The position numbers were made by a program, and so were the translations under genes. Positions 8,172 to 16,798 of a stretch of 64,000 nt of DNA are shown piece after piece. Under the pieces are notes generated by a model. It saw nothing but the letters and a program-made list of their open reading frames with translations. It was not told the DNA's origin and made no database searches. Every line of letters starts with the position of its first letter. Position 1 is the first letter of the stretch. The DNA comes from Winogradskyella sp046545555 (GTDB lineage: Bacteria; Bacteroidota; Bacteroidia; Flavobacteriales; Flavobacteriaceae): positions 1,612,001 through 1,676,000 of the forward strand of contig NZ_JBHZTH010000001.1 of the NCBI RefSeq assembly GCF_046545555.1, read 5' to 3'.

Positions 8172-8276
8172 TGTAATGATAATTACGATAGTTACCACTA
8201 GGTAACATACTACAAAATCGTAACATTACATTTGGTTGGTTAGTTAGAAAAAGCATCTCGTGGTTGGGATGCTTTT
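8172..8276 (+). ncRNA. Candidate structured small RNA or leader RNA
   Basis: From the predicted sigma-54 start the sequence can form an outer stem TGTAATG (8172-8178) with CATTACA (8224-8230). This continues into TTACGAT (8183-8189) with ATCGTAA (8217-8223), i.e. 14 pairs with a four-base bulge. An inner hairpin GTTACC-ACTA-GGTAAC (8191-8206) sits inside. A terminator-like hairpin, AAAAGCATC (8249-8257) with GATGCTTTT (8268-8276), follows. Promoter, 5' stem and terminator agree on a transcript of about 105 bases. It may instead be an attenuating leader for the CHAT gene that starts at 8393. No known RNA family is recognised. Confidence 0.5.
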
Positions 8277-8282
8277 CATTTT
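8249..8282 (+). terminator. Terminator-like hairpin before the CHAT gene
   Basis: AAAAGCATC pairs with GATGCTTTT across a ten-base loop, followed by CATTTTTAG, an interrupted T tract. It would end the candidate RNA or attenuate the downstream gene. Confidence 0.6.
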
Positions 8283-8392
8283 TAGCAAATCTATCAACTA
8301 GTTTAAGGACTAGTGGAATTAAAAAAAATACGCAATACTGCGTATATATAGCAAAAACTAAAGTTTTAATTTTCGTTCTTAAATTTAAAGTA

Positions 8393-11300
8393 ATGAAATT
8401 TATTCTTTCTCTTTTTATTACAACACTATCTTTTGCTTGTTTATCACAATCGCTAAATACAGAAGACCTCTACCCATACCTTAAAAAAATTGACAATAGA
8501 GAACACTCATTTCAAGGCTGTGTATCTGGTAATTGCACAAATGGTAATGGTGTTTATATGACCTTAAAAACAAAATCTTATACCTCTAGAAGTAACGCTG
8601 ACAACTATAGAACAGTAACCATTTATGTATTTAATGGTCAATTCTCTGATGATGGTAAAAAATTAAAAGGAAGAGAGTTCGGTTTCAATACACCTTATTT
8701 TTTTAAAAACAATAAGAAGAAAAAAATGGAATCAAATTTTGCTACAGTACTTGATGGCTCTGACCCAGAATTGGATAAATTTTTAAATTACGAGGGTGAA
8801 TTTAAATTAAATAACAAAACTTATCAGCGTCATGGCAAAGATGGAATTGAGCATTATTTAATGAGAGGGAATGATACTATCACAAATCATATTACAACCT
8901 ATTACAATGGTTATAGAAACCGGCAAATGATAACCTATGCAAAAGATTATAAATATAAATCGTTTGAAGGTTGGATTCAACCAGGTAACAGAAAAACAAT
9001 AGGCAAACTCGTCTTAGCAAATGATGATATTTATATGGGTACTTTTTTTAATGGTAAATATGAAGGTTACGGACGGCTTATAAGTTCTAATAGTACCAGA
9101 GAAGGGTTATGGAAAAACGGAAAATTGATTAAAGAAATAAAAATTACGATACCAGAAAATGGTTTGTTAGGTGAAATAATTAATGATGATAGGATTTGGT
9201 TAGAAATAGAACAATTTGAAGCTAAAAAAAAGGGAAATTATTTTGGCGAAAATATTAATGATGTACCAAGCGGACAAGGTTTATTTTTTGATTATTGGGG
9301 ACATATAGCGGTCGGTAATTTTGAATATGGAGCTTTGAATGGTATAGGCTATAGGCTGACTACGAAGTCTGTAGTTAAATATGGCAAAAACGGAAATTAT
9401 TATCCCTGTACCAAAGAATTTGGTGAATTTGTAAATGGTGAACTCGTAGATGGAACGATAATTTCTTATTATTTAAAATCTAGTGACAAAAAGATTTATC
9501 ATTATCAAGAAGTTAGTTCAAAAGAAATATCGCCTGCTCAAGCAGCCACATCTAAAGAAGCTACTATTACGGGAGTCAATCTAAAGAGCAATGATATTAA
9601 TAAGCAATACCAGCAAGCTACAGACTTGATGAATAAAAATGAGTACAGTAAAGCACTTTATATTTTACTTCAAATTATAGATAGACAAGGATTTAACTCT
9701 ATAAATCATGTTCAAGCATCGTTCTGTTATTTAATGCTTCAAGATTTAGACAATGCTGCTAAATACGCGCAACAAGCTATTGATATTAATCAGACTGACT
9801 TTACAGGCTATTTCGTAAAGGCTTTAGAAAAAACTGCCAGTAACAAAATGGAAGAAGCAAAGACCACTATGTTAGACGCCTTCTTTTTTGACTCTAACAA
9901 TAACAAAACGACATATACTAAAAGCTTAAAGGCTATGGTAGAGGCGAATCTCAATTCTGGTGGATGCTCAGAGATGCTATCGTTTGTAGACAAAAATTAT
10001 AGTGCTAGAAATCAAAGTTATGCCACTATACAAAACGATATGAACACCGCAGCACAAAATTTAACTACTAACGTTGGTGTCGCTAAACAGGCTTTTAATT
10101 CAGCTATTAAAAAAAGCGCCACGATTAAAAGTAAACCTTGGTTAAAGGCTTATAATGCATACTATGCTGCTGGTAGCCTGTATTTTGCTAATCTATATGA
10201 CGATGCAAAACCTTATTTTGATCAAGCCTATGTCGACGTTATTCAACATAAGGACGCTATTGGTCCATATTCAAAATTTCTATTAAATACTGTTTCGGCA
10301 GAATACGCTAGTAACAATCTAGACTTTGAAAAATCAAAAGGGTACTTAAACAGCGCAAAGCCATTTTTAAAGACAATAGGCACTTATGCTAATGATTTAA
10401 AAGCAAAATATTACCATAGTGAATGTAAATATCTCGAGCAGTTAGATTCTCAAAATGAATTGATTATAAACGCTAATAAAATGAGAGCGCTAAAGAACAC
10501 GGGCTTTGATAATTATTACGAAGCTTTAGCCTTAAATTTTTTAGGAATGGGCTATGGTAAAAGCGGTACTGCAGAAGGACGAAAAAAATCGTTTAATTTC
10601 TACGAGCAAGCTTTGGTATTAGCTAAAAAAAATGGATTTACGCCTATAATACAAGATATTGAAGCTAATTTACCAATTGCATATTGGCAGTCAGGACAAA
10701 AGGAAAAAGCAATAAACCTTTATCGAAATAGTATTGACAAAAGTAAAGATTCTAAACAGTTTAAGGATGCGGAAATCGCCGCAAATAACTTAGCGTATTT
10801 ATGCCTATATAATAAAGATTATACTAACGCAGCCAAATATTTTGAAGAAGCTACGGAATTGACAGAACAAGCACGACTGAGTTTAAGTAAAAAAGATAGA
10901 ATTATTTACTTGCAAGGAAAAACAAGTGCTTATCAAGGTTTAATTTATGCTTTGGCTAAATTGGGCAATGTTGAAGGTGTATTTAATGCACAACAAAAAG
11001 ATAGAGCCAGAGTATTGCTAGAAATTTTATCTAAAAAAAATAATAACAAAGAAATTTCGCTTTCAGAATTTCAAAAAACTCTAGCCGAAAATGAGACTGC
11101 TATTTTTTATTCTTTATTTGAAGCAGGTACTGCAATTATTACAACCGTTTCAAATAATTCAGCTAAGGTTAATATATCTGATAATAAGTTAGAATTTCTT
11201 AAAATTAAGAAGAAGTATCTCGATATGATGTATAAAGGGAAGCCCAGCTATAATGCAATTAACGTAGATCAAGCCCAACAGTTTGCAGACAAAGATGACC

Positions 11301-12397
11301 GTGTTGCATCTCAATTAAAAAATAATGATATGAATCTTATGATGGAATTGTATCGTGGTATTATAGATAAATCCATCGCTGCTCCTAATGAAACTGTAAG
11401 AACAAATTTACTTAATTCATTGGCTGATCAATATTATAAATTTTTAATAAAACCAATAGAGAATCAAATCGTTTCGAAGAATAGTTTAATCGTATATGCC
11501 GATGGTATTTTAAATTTTTTACCATTTGAAGCATTAAAGCCAATAACTTCAAATAATTATCTAGTCCAAACTTATGACTTACGTTATGGTCGTTCGGCAG
11601 GTGTTTCAAATTTACTAAGAAATAGAATTTACTCTAATATTCGTAAGCCTTTCTTGGCAATGGGAGGAGCAACATATGGTAAGATGGACGAATATGATAA
11701 ATTAAAAAATAGAGGTATTAACTATACGGATTTAAAGATTCAAGCAATTACAAATTCATTGAATGGTAAATCACAGCGTGAGGTGTATGCAAAACTATTT
11801 GGCGAGAAAATGAAATATTTGCCTGGTACATTAAAAGAGGTCAATAATCTAAGTCAGATTTTTAGTGAATCTCAGATTTATGTTGGCGAAGAGATGAGCG
11901 AATCTATTATAAAGCAACTTTCAAAGTCAAAGGCACTTCAAAATTATAAAATTATACATTTAGCAACGCATGGATTTTCTTTACCAGAATTCCCTGAACT
12001 TTCTGGCCTTGCAATGTCTATATTTCCTCAGTCAAAAAACGGTGAAGACGGTTATTTAACAACCTCTGAAATCGCTAATTTAGATATGAAAGCTGATATG
12101 GTTGTCTTATCTGCCTGCGAAACAGCAATGGGTAAAATCTATGGTGGTGAAGGAGTTGCTGGTTTAACGCAATCTGTGTTAGAAGGTGGTGCAAATGCTG
12201 CCATGGTATCTCTATGGCCAGTCAATGATGCTGGTACTATGTATTTTATGACTGGATTTTACGAACTAACCGAAAAACAAGGAAAAAGCTATCAAGAAGC
12301 AATTAATATCATGAAACGAAAATTTATTAATGGTGATTTTGGAGAATCTTTTAAGGATATTCAAATATGGGCACCATTCATTTATTATGGGTATTAA
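8393..12397 (+). CDS. Secreted MORN-TPR-CHAT domain protein
   Basis: The 1334-residue protein begins at the ATG at 8393, which gives a clear signal peptide (MKFILSLFITTLSFACLSQS); the upstream extension to 8264 has no such property. The N-terminal 370 residues contain MORN-like repeats (GKYEGYGRLISSN, REGLWKNGKL). TPR helices occupy about 400-900. The C-terminal 300 residues form a CHAT caspase-like peptidase domain with the likely dyad H1193 (HLATHGFS) and C1242 (VVLSACETAMG), followed by GGEGVAGLTQSVLEGGANA. TPR-CHAT proteins are usually regulated proteases or scaffolds; an exported one with MORN repeats is less usual. It is preceded by the structured leader candidate. The substrate is unknown. 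Confidence 0.9.
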   Translation: MKFILSLFITTLSFACLSQSLNTEDLYPYLKKIDNREHSFQGCVSGNCTNGNGVYMTLKTKSYTSRSNADNYRTVTIYVFNGQFSDDGKKLKGREFGFNTPYFFKNNKKKKMESNFATVLDGSDPELDKFLNYEGEFKLNNKTYQRHGKDGIEHYLMRGNDTITNHITTYYNGYRNRQMITYAKDYKYKSFEGWIQPGNRKTIGKLVLANDDIYMGTFFNGKYEGYGRLISSNSTREGLWKNGKLIKEIKITIPENGLLGEIINDDRIWLEIEQFEAKKKGNYFGENINDVPSGQGLFFDYWGHIAVGNFEYGALNGIGYRLTTKSVVKYGKNGNYYPCTKEFGEFVNGELVDGTIISYYLKSSDKKIYHYQEVSSKEISPAQAATSKEATITGVNLKSNDINKQYQQATDLMNKNEYSKALYILLQIIDRQGFNSINHVQASFCYLMLQDLDNAAKYAQQAIDINQTDFTGYFVKALEKTASNKMEEAKTTMLDAFFFDSNNNKTTYTKSLKAMVEANLNSGGCSEMLSFVDKNYSARNQSYATIQNDMNTAAQNLTTNVGVAKQAFNSAIKKSATIKSKPWLKAYNAYYAAGSLYFANLYDDAKPYFDQAYVDVIQHKDAIGPYSKFLLNTVSAEYASNNLDFEKSKGYLNSAKPFLKTIGTYANDLKAKYYHSECKYLEQLDSQNELIINANKMRALKNTGFDNYYEALALNFLGMGYGKSGTAEGRKKSFNFYEQALVLAKKNGFTPIIQDIEANLPIAYWQSGQKEKAINLYRNSIDKSKDSKQFKDAEIAANNLAYLCLYNKDYTNAAKYFEEATELTEQARLSLSKKDRIIYLQGKTSAYQGLIYALAKLGNVEGVFNAQQKDRARVLLEILSKKNNNKEISLSEFQKTLAENETAIFYSLFEAGTAIITTVSNNSAKVNISDNKLEFLKIKKKYLDMMYKGKPSYNAINVDQAQQFADKDDRVASQLKNNDMNLMMELYRGIIDKSIAAPNETVRTNLLNSLADQYYKFLIKPIENQIVSKNSLIVYADGILNFLPFEALKPITSNNYLVQTYDLRYGRSAGVSNLLRNRIYSNIRKPFLAMGGATYGKMDEYDKLKNRGINYTDLKIQAITNSLNGKSQREVYAKLFGEKMKYLPGTLKEVNNLSQIFSESQIYVGEEMSESIIKQLSKSKALQNYKIIHLATHGFSLPEFPELSGLAMSIFPQSKNGEDGYLTTSEIANLDMKADMVVLSACETAMGKIYGGEGVAGLTQSVLEGGANAAMVSLWPVNDAGTMYFMTGFYELTEKQGKSYQEAINIMKRKFINGDFGESFKDIQIWAPFIYYGY

Positions 12398-12400
12398 AAT

Positions 12401-13330
12401 TTATTGCAGTTTTATAAACTTAGTAATACTAGCTTTCAGTTGCGATGAAATTGCTCTAAAAGACTCGTTATAAGATTTAGAATTTTCTAAATCGTCACCT
12501 TTAATTTCAAAAAGGACATGATTCATATTTTCAATAATACTTAAAGTTGACTTCTCATTGGCTGTTTTTAGTAATTCAGCTTCACTTTCTGAAACTTGAA
12601 GGTCTTTTGTGCCATTAATAAGTAAAATAGGTATATCTAATTCTTTTATAATATCTTGAGGATTGTATTGCATCCAATTGATCATAAATGGTTGTATATC
12701 GGCATTAAATACAGATGCTAAAGCCGAGGGATATTCTGATGTGGTTTTACCTTCTTTTAAGATATTCACAACCTTTTGTGTTTGCTCACCTAGTTTGGGA
12801 TCCATAGTCTTGACTTGGTCTACGATGACATCACCAATATTTTGTCCAGCTCCTGCTAAAGAAATAAAACCATCAGCTTTATCTTTAGCAGCTAACATAC
12901 CAACTAAGCTTCCTTGACTGTGGCCTATTATATAGATTTTATTGTAAGTCGACTTTTCTTTAAAATAATTTATAACATCTAAGGCATCGTTCACAAAATC
13001 ATCAAATAGTATATTTTTATCTACATTACCTTGACGTATCTGTTTAACAATACGCTTATCATACCTAAATGTGGCAATACCATTATTAGTTAAACCTTCA
13101 GCTAATTTTTTTAATGAATTGTTTTTTAGAAAGTTCTGATTTCCATCTCTATTGGTTGGACCAGAACCAGCAATTATAATGGCTAAATTAGATTTGTCAT
13201 TTGCCGCAGGACTTAGTAATGTACCATCAATCCATTTAGAAACTGAAATATCTTCTTCAATAAATGTTTTTTCTTGACAGAAATTTATTGACGAAACTAA
13301 AATTGAAATGATAAATATGTAATACTTCAT
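12401..13330 (-). CDS. Secreted alpha/beta hydrolase
   Basis: The 309-residue protein has a short signal peptide (MKYYIFIISILVSSINFC). The alpha/beta-hydrolase core includes the oxyanion-region motif IIIAGSGPTNRDGN (51-64), the nucleophile elbow GHSQGS with S138, an acid in INGTKDLQVSESE (about 245-257), and the His in NMNHVLFEI (about 274). This layout fits COG1073-type periplasmic esterases or peptidases of Bacteroidota. It converges with the CHAT gene with only three bases between stops. Upstream at 13445-13515 are two copies of a striking palindrome that may control it. Substrate unknown. Confidence 0.88.
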   Translation of the reverse strand: MKYYIFIISILVSSINFCQEKTFIEEDISVSKWIDGTLLSPAANDKSNLAIIIAGSGPTNRDGNQNFLKNNSLKKLAEGLTNNGIATFRYDKRIVKQIRQGNVDKNILFDDFVNDALDVINYFKEKSTYNKIYIIGHSQGSLVGMLAAKDKADGFISLAGAGQNIGDVIVDQVKTMDPKLGEQTQKVVNILKEGKTTSEYPSALASVFNADIQPFMINWMQYNPQDIIKELDIPILLINGTKDLQVSESEAELLKTANEKSTLSIIENMNHVLFEIKGDDLENSKSYNESFRAISSQLKASITKFIKLQ

Positions 13331-13444
13331 TTTAAATTTTTTAAGATGCTTAAAGTTAATTTATAATCTCATGAATTCTTATTCTTGAAACAATTTTTAT
13401 CTCGATTTAGTATAATTTAATTAATCTTTTGTTTTTTTTAACAG

Positions 13445-13515
13445 TGTATTTCATCGATGAAATACATTATTTCACCTATAAAAGTTAAAATTATGTGTAT
13501 TTCATCGATTAAATA
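13445..13515. promoter_or_regulatory. Perfect 22-bp palindrome and a second copy 51 bp away
   Basis: Positions 13445-13466 form a perfect palindrome with half-site TGTATTTCATC. A second copy at 13496-13515 begins with the same TGTATTTCATCGAT and then departs slightly (TAAATA instead of GAAATA). The 51-base offset is close to five helical turns, so two bound dimers would face the same side. The sites lie 115-185 bases upstream of the alpha/beta-hydrolase start. They look like operators for an unidentified dimeric regulator. Confidence 0.55.
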
Positions 13516-13668
13516 TGTTTTTAAGCGTTATAATTAAAGTGGAGTTATATATTTACAGTGTACTAAAATTTAGTTTTTAGTTCAATGGATTAATTAATTA
13601 ATATTTGCATTATGTTGTTGACTTAGAGACCCTGAATCTACGCATAATTTTAAAAAGCAAATAAAACG

Positions 13669-13698
13669 AAAGCCGAGATTGAGGGATCTCGGCTTTTT
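13669..13698. terminator. Bidirectional-type terminator
   Basis: AAAGCCGAGAT (13669-13679) pairs with ATCTCGGCTTT (13686-13696) around a six-base loop, followed on the plus strand by T-rich sequence. It lies just beyond the stop of the AlkB-like gene on the minus strand, which it most likely serves, though the better T tract is on the plus strand. Confidence 0.75.
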
Positions 13699-13702
13699 GT
13701 TT

Positions 13703-14308
13703 TTATATATCTAGTAATTTCCTAAATGTAAGATTAATTCTTGGATCTATTTTTCTTTTAGTTTTTGCTATTTGATGCAGCCAATGGTGTTGCATTTCAC
13801 CTTTCATTATTAATAAGCTTCCGTGTTCTAATATGAGCTTATGCCTTTCTTCTTTAATTGTTCTGTGTTTAAAATGAAATGGACGTGCTTCACCAAAACT
13901 TACTGATGCAATTACAGGATTTTTACCTAGTTCTTTTTCATTATCTGCATGCCAGCCATTACTATCATTACCATCACGATAAAGATTTATTAATAGTGTG
14001 TTAAATTTTTCTTCTGAAAAGGTTTCAACTTTATTTTTTATAGATTTTAATAATTTCGAAAAAGGTTCAGGATGCATGAGAATACTAGAGTAGCTATAAG
14101 TTTGCTTAGTTTCTCCATATAACGCTGTTAGTCTGGGCTGTTTATAGGTTTTTCCAAAAATGGTTATATCATCGTGTTGCCAATTGGTTTCAGCTTTTAT
14201 AGATTCAAAGTAGATATCGGACTCTTCCTTTGAAAAGAAATTTGGGATATAGATTAATTCCGTATTCGGCAGTTTAAAATGTTGTTTCTTATCTGAAAAC
14301 AAGTCCAT
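13703..14308 (-). CDS. AlkB-like 2-oxoglutarate/Fe(II) dioxygenase
   Basis: The 201-residue protein has the double-stranded beta-helix signature of AlkB homologues. The iron ligands are H120 and D122 (WHADNE) and H178 (HHWLHQI). The 2-oxoglutarate-binding arginine is in DPRINLTFR (R190, with R196). The substrate-lid motif PRLTALYG (about 58-65) is also typical. Such enzymes reverse methyl damage on nucleic acids. The gene diverges from the dipeptidase gene with 32 bases between starts. Whether it repairs DNA or RNA cannot be decided from sequence. Confidence 0.92.
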   Translation of the reverse strand: MDLFSDKKQHFKLPNTELIYIPNFFSKEESDIYFESIKAETNWQHDDITIFGKTYKQPRLTALYGETKQTYSYSSILMHPEPFSKLLKSIKNKVETFSEEKFNTLLINLYRDGNDSNGWHADNEKELGKNPVIASVSFGEARPFHFKHRTIKEERHKLILEHGSLLIMKGEMQHHWLHQIAKTKRKIDPRINLTFRKLLDI

Positions 14309-14340
14309 AGTCTAAATTTTCTCTAAATTAGTATTTCGGT

Positions 14341-15021
14341 ATGAAAAATAAAACACTTCTTTATATAGTTTTTACAGCTTTAGTTGTATTTGGTTTTAAT
14401 CAAAAACAGATATTACCAGAAGGATTTGTTTATGCGAAGCATATAATACCAGATTTAGATGTAGAATTGCGATATTTTACCTCTAATAATTTTGTAGGTG
14501 ATACAATTGACGGTTATAACGCTAACCAATTAATTATTACCAAAGCCTCTGCTGATAAGCTCAAATTAGTTCAAGAAGAACTGCAACAACAAAATTTATG
14601 TTTAAAGGTCTATGATGGTTATAGACCACAACGTGGAGTTAATCATTTTATTCGCTGGGCTAGAGATTTAAACGATACTATTAATAAATCTCAATTTTAC
14701 CCAGAAGTTAATAAACGTAATCTGTTTAAAGCGGGTTATATAGCATCACGTTCTGGTCATAGTAGAGGTAGTACTCTCGACTTAACTATTATAAACGGTG
14801 AGACGGGAGAACCTTTAGACATGGGTAGCCCTTTTGATTTTTTTGGTGAAGAATCATGGGTTGATTATCAAAATATTACTCAAGTACAAAAAGAAAATAG
14901 ACAATTGCTAAAAGCTGTAATGTTGAAGCACAGTTTTAGAAATTATCCTAAAGAATGGTGGCACTTCACTTTACGCTGGGAACCTTTTCCTGATACTTAT
15001 TTTGATTTTGAGGTTGAGTAG
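14341..15021 (+). CDS. D-Ala-D-Ala dipeptidase family protein (VanX-like, M15D)
   Basis: The 226-residue protein has a short hydrophobic N-terminus (signal peptide or anchor, residues 5-19). The zinc peptidase motifs are SGHSRGSTLDL (ligands H140 and D147) and EWWHF (catalytic E205, ligand H208). DGYRPQ (92-97) supplies the conserved substrate Arg. Homologues cleave D-Ala-D-Ala dipeptide; exported members such as DdpX recycle peptidoglycan peptides. No VanA or VanH neighbours are present, so this is not a glycopeptide-resistance cluster. Confidence 0.92.
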   Translation: MKNKTLLYIVFTALVVFGFNQKQILPEGFVYAKHIIPDLDVELRYFTSNNFVGDTIDGYNANQLIITKASADKLKLVQEELQQQNLCLKVYDGYRPQRGVNHFIRWARDLNDTINKSQFYPEVNKRNLFKAGYIASRSGHSRGSTLDLTIINGETGEPLDMGSPFDFFGEESWVDYQNITQVQKENRQLLKAVMLKHSFRNYPKEWWHFTLRWEPFPDTYFDFEVE

Positions 15022-15027
15022 GAGTAT

Positions 15028-15381
15028 TTATAAATACATCCAAGCCCAATACATCAATCCAAATTGAAGTGGAATACGCAAAACTAAAATCCATTTTGGA
15101 ATTCCTGCGGATGCTTTTTTACTCGATAGCATATAGAAGTGCACAGATAGAAAAACAATAAGCATCGCTATAATACCATAGATAGATATCATTTTTAATA
15201 TGGGGATACACAAACCTATCCCTAAAATAATCTCAGCTATACCACTCCAAAAGACTAAGGCTTTATGACTTGGTAAATATCTTGGCATAATACGTAGATA
15301 CATTTTAGGCTTTATAAAATGCATAACACCAGCAAAGATGTATATGCAAGCCATAATATACAGGCCAATGGGTTCAGTCAT
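15028..15381 (-). CDS. DoxX-like membrane protein
   Basis: The 117-residue protein (MTEPIGLYIMACIYIFAGVM onward) has four membrane helices, with GVMHFIKPKMYLRIMPRYLP and FWSGIAEIILGIGLCIP typical of DoxX-like proteins. The frame is open to 15414, but that start would overlap the preceding gene by 41 bases. The ATG at 15381 gives an eight-base overlap (ATGACTGA) and begins right at the first helix, so I prefer it. It is probably co-translated with the upstream carboxypeptidase-like protein gene. Function of the family is poorly defined. Confidence 0.85.
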   Translation of the reverse strand: MTEPIGLYIMACIYIFAGVMHFIKPKMYLRIMPRYLPSHKALVFWSGIAEIILGIGLCIPILKMISIYGIIAMLIVFLSVHFYMLSSKKASAGIPKWILVLRIPLQFGLMYWAWMYL

Positions 15382-16348
15382 CTTTGTAGGTTTTAAAAGT
15401 GATGCCAACACCATAGTTAAACAAGTTTTTATCTAATAAGCTCGACTTAAACCCATTGCCTTTATCAAACTTAACCCATTCGTTACCACTAATAAATACA
15501 CGTTTTATGTAAGTGTTTTTAGTTTTAATTTCGTTTGTAAAAGGTAAAAGCGGTCTAAAATTGGTAGGAATCTTTACCACTCCATTTTTAGATTTAATCT
15601 CTTTGTATTTTTTATTAGGTAATAATTTACCTGATTTATCTGAATAACCCATAACCTGTATAGATACATAAAAACCTGCTTTCGGTACATAAATATCATA
15701 GTCTTCAACATTTAATTGATGAGAATCTCCATCTTTTTCTGTCGCTCTAAAAACTATTGTTTGGTAGGTTAGTGTTTTATGAGGTAGCCCCTTATTATTT
15801 GAATAAAACTGAACTTTAAATAGAGTAGAAAACTTTTTCTTTTCACTGTTAGATCGGTTTCGTTTTTTCCAATCTTTGGATTCTAAAGCAATGGGAAAAG
15901 TTATCGAGGACAATTTCTGATCTTTAGTACTTGTTTTAGGAAAATAAACAGCGATCTCGGATTCTATAGTTGGCAACCAACAATTATAGTAATCATCGTC
16001 GAGGTAAGGTTTTAATATTTCTTTTTTAAACTTTCTATTTAGTTTAGTGCCAATTAAAACTTCGTCTAATTGATCTGCTTGAGGTTGCATTAGTAGTTGT
16101 TGAGGTAGGGTTTTGGTAGAAACATTTAAGTCTTTATATCCTAAGGCAGAAATATAAAGTGAATCAATATCTGGATATAACTTTTTACTGAAGAAAAATT
16201 CGCCTTCATCATCTGCAAAAATCCCTTGACCATTACCAAAGGATATGGTAGCATAACTTACAGGATAATTGGTAAGGCTGTCTAAGACTTTAATTTGGGC
16301 AACCCCAAATTGGCTTAGAAATACTACGAATAAAAAGATTTTGGGCAT
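15374..16348 (-). CDS. Secreted protein with carboxypeptidase-like regulatory domain
   Basis: The 324-residue protein starts with a signal peptide (MPKIFLFVVFLSQFGVAQ). A carboxypeptidase-like regulatory beta-sandwich follows (about 19-95; VLDSLTNYPVSYATISFGNG, EGEFFFSKKL, YISALGYKDLNVS). The rest (about 100-324) is a beta-rich region with no named domain. Proteins of this type are common surface or periplasmic proteins in flavobacteria. The gene is followed by an overlapping DoxX-like gene. Function unknown. Confidence 0.82.
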   Translation of the reverse strand: MPKIFLFVVFLSQFGVAQIKVLDSLTNYPVSYATISFGNGQGIFADDEGEFFFSKKLYPDIDSLYISALGYKDLNVSTKTLPQQLLMQPQADQLDEVLIGTKLNRKFKKEILKPYLDDDYYNCWLPTIESEIAVYFPKTSTKDQKLSSITFPIALESKDWKKRNRSNSEKKKFSTLFKVQFYSNNKGLPHKTLTYQTIVFRATEKDGDSHQLNVEDYDIYVPKAGFYVSIQVMGYSDKSGKLLPNKKYKEIKSKNGVVKIPTNFRPLLPFTNEIKTKNTYIKRVFISGNEWVKFDKGNGFKSSLLDKNLFNYGVGITFKTYKDD

Positions 16349-16386
16349 ATGTATACTTTATAGCTAAATATACATCAATTATGCAC

Positions 16387-16430
16387 AAAAAAAAACGCCT
16401 CATTTCCGAAGTTTCGGCAGAGACGCTTTA
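16387..16430 (-). terminator. Terminator after the DUF6249 gene
   Basis: Read on the minus strand, CGTCTC pairs with GAGGCG (one G-T wobble), an inner CCGAAACTTCGG hairpin lies in the loop, and nine T residues follow. Confidence 0.7.
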
Positions 16431-16456
16431 GTTTTTTGATTGATCAGTCTAGATTT

Positions 16457-16798
16457 TTAATCGTCTAATTCTTTTTTAGTTTGCCTATAACCTAGGTAAA
16501 GGCCAACTCCTGCCATAAAGAATATCACGGCTGCCATTGCACCTTCTTCTAAATTAGTATAGGTGTCGATTAATGCAGCTAAGAAAGTGCCTAAGCCTAT
16601 ACCCATTAATAAAAAAGCGATATTTATAACAACTACCTTCCAGGAAGATCCTGATCGCTTACCAATATTAAAAATACTGGCATCAGCACCTTTTTCTATT
16701 AAAGCTAGACGTTCTTTATTACGTGTAGAATAGTATAGGTAAACCATACCGAAAATGACTGCAAAAAAACTGAGTGGTATTAAAATTTCTTCATCCAT
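16457..16798 (-). CDS. DUF6249 membrane protein
   Basis: The 113-residue protein has three membrane helices (about 5-22, 53-76, 87-103) separated by a short cytoplasmic segment, NKERLALIEKGADASIF, that is typical of DUF6249. Its upstream region carries an ECF-type promoter (TGTAAC-N17-CGTC on the minus strand, 16914-16940) nearly identical to that of the divergent ECF sigma gene. It therefore appears to belong to the regulon of that sigma factor, perhaps in membrane stress. A leader of about 109 bases separates the predicted start point and the ATG. A terminator follows. Confidence 0.85.
   Translation of the reverse strand: MDEEILIPLSFFAVIFGMVYLYYSTRNKERLALIEKGADASIFNIGKRSGSSWKVVVINIAFLLMGIGLGTFLAALIDTYTNLEEGAMAAVIFFMAGVGLYLGYRQTKKELDD

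Larger units (their letters stand above)
8011..8392. other. Intergenic region between the SPFH operon and the CHAT gene
   Basis: This 382-base divergent region holds inverted repeats near the SPFH gene (8051-8096), a sigma-54-like promoter on the plus strand (8145-8161), a folded RNA candidate (8172-8276) and its terminator-like hairpin. A further small inverted repeat, CTAGT/ACTAG, lies near 8298-8313. No protein-coding gene was found. A nine-codon frame at 8176-8205 (MIITIVTTR) exists but overlaps the stem region. Confidence 0.6.
13331..13702. other. Intergenic region with paired palindromes and a terminator
   Basis: The 372-base stretch has no convincing open frame. It contains the two palindromic sites at 13445-13515 and a strong hairpin at 13669-13698. 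The sequence 13520-13660 is AT-rich with no recognised RNA or gene. Confidence 0.6.

Noticed and set aside
8264..8392. N-terminal extension of the CHAT gene from 8264
   Set aside because: The extension runs through the terminator-like hairpin and lacks signal character; the ATG at 8393 gives a proper signal peptide.
12663..12917. Plus-strand open frame inside the alpha/beta hydrolase gene
   Set aside because: It is the reverse complement of a gene with intact catalytic motifs and has no independent support.
13560..13640. tRNA-like string TTAGTTCAATGGATT near 13580
   Set aside because: No acceptor, anticodon or T-arm can be folded around it.
14341..15021. Glycopeptide-resistance (van) cluster
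   Set aside because: Only a VanX-like dipeptidase is present; no ligase or dehydrogenase neighbours.
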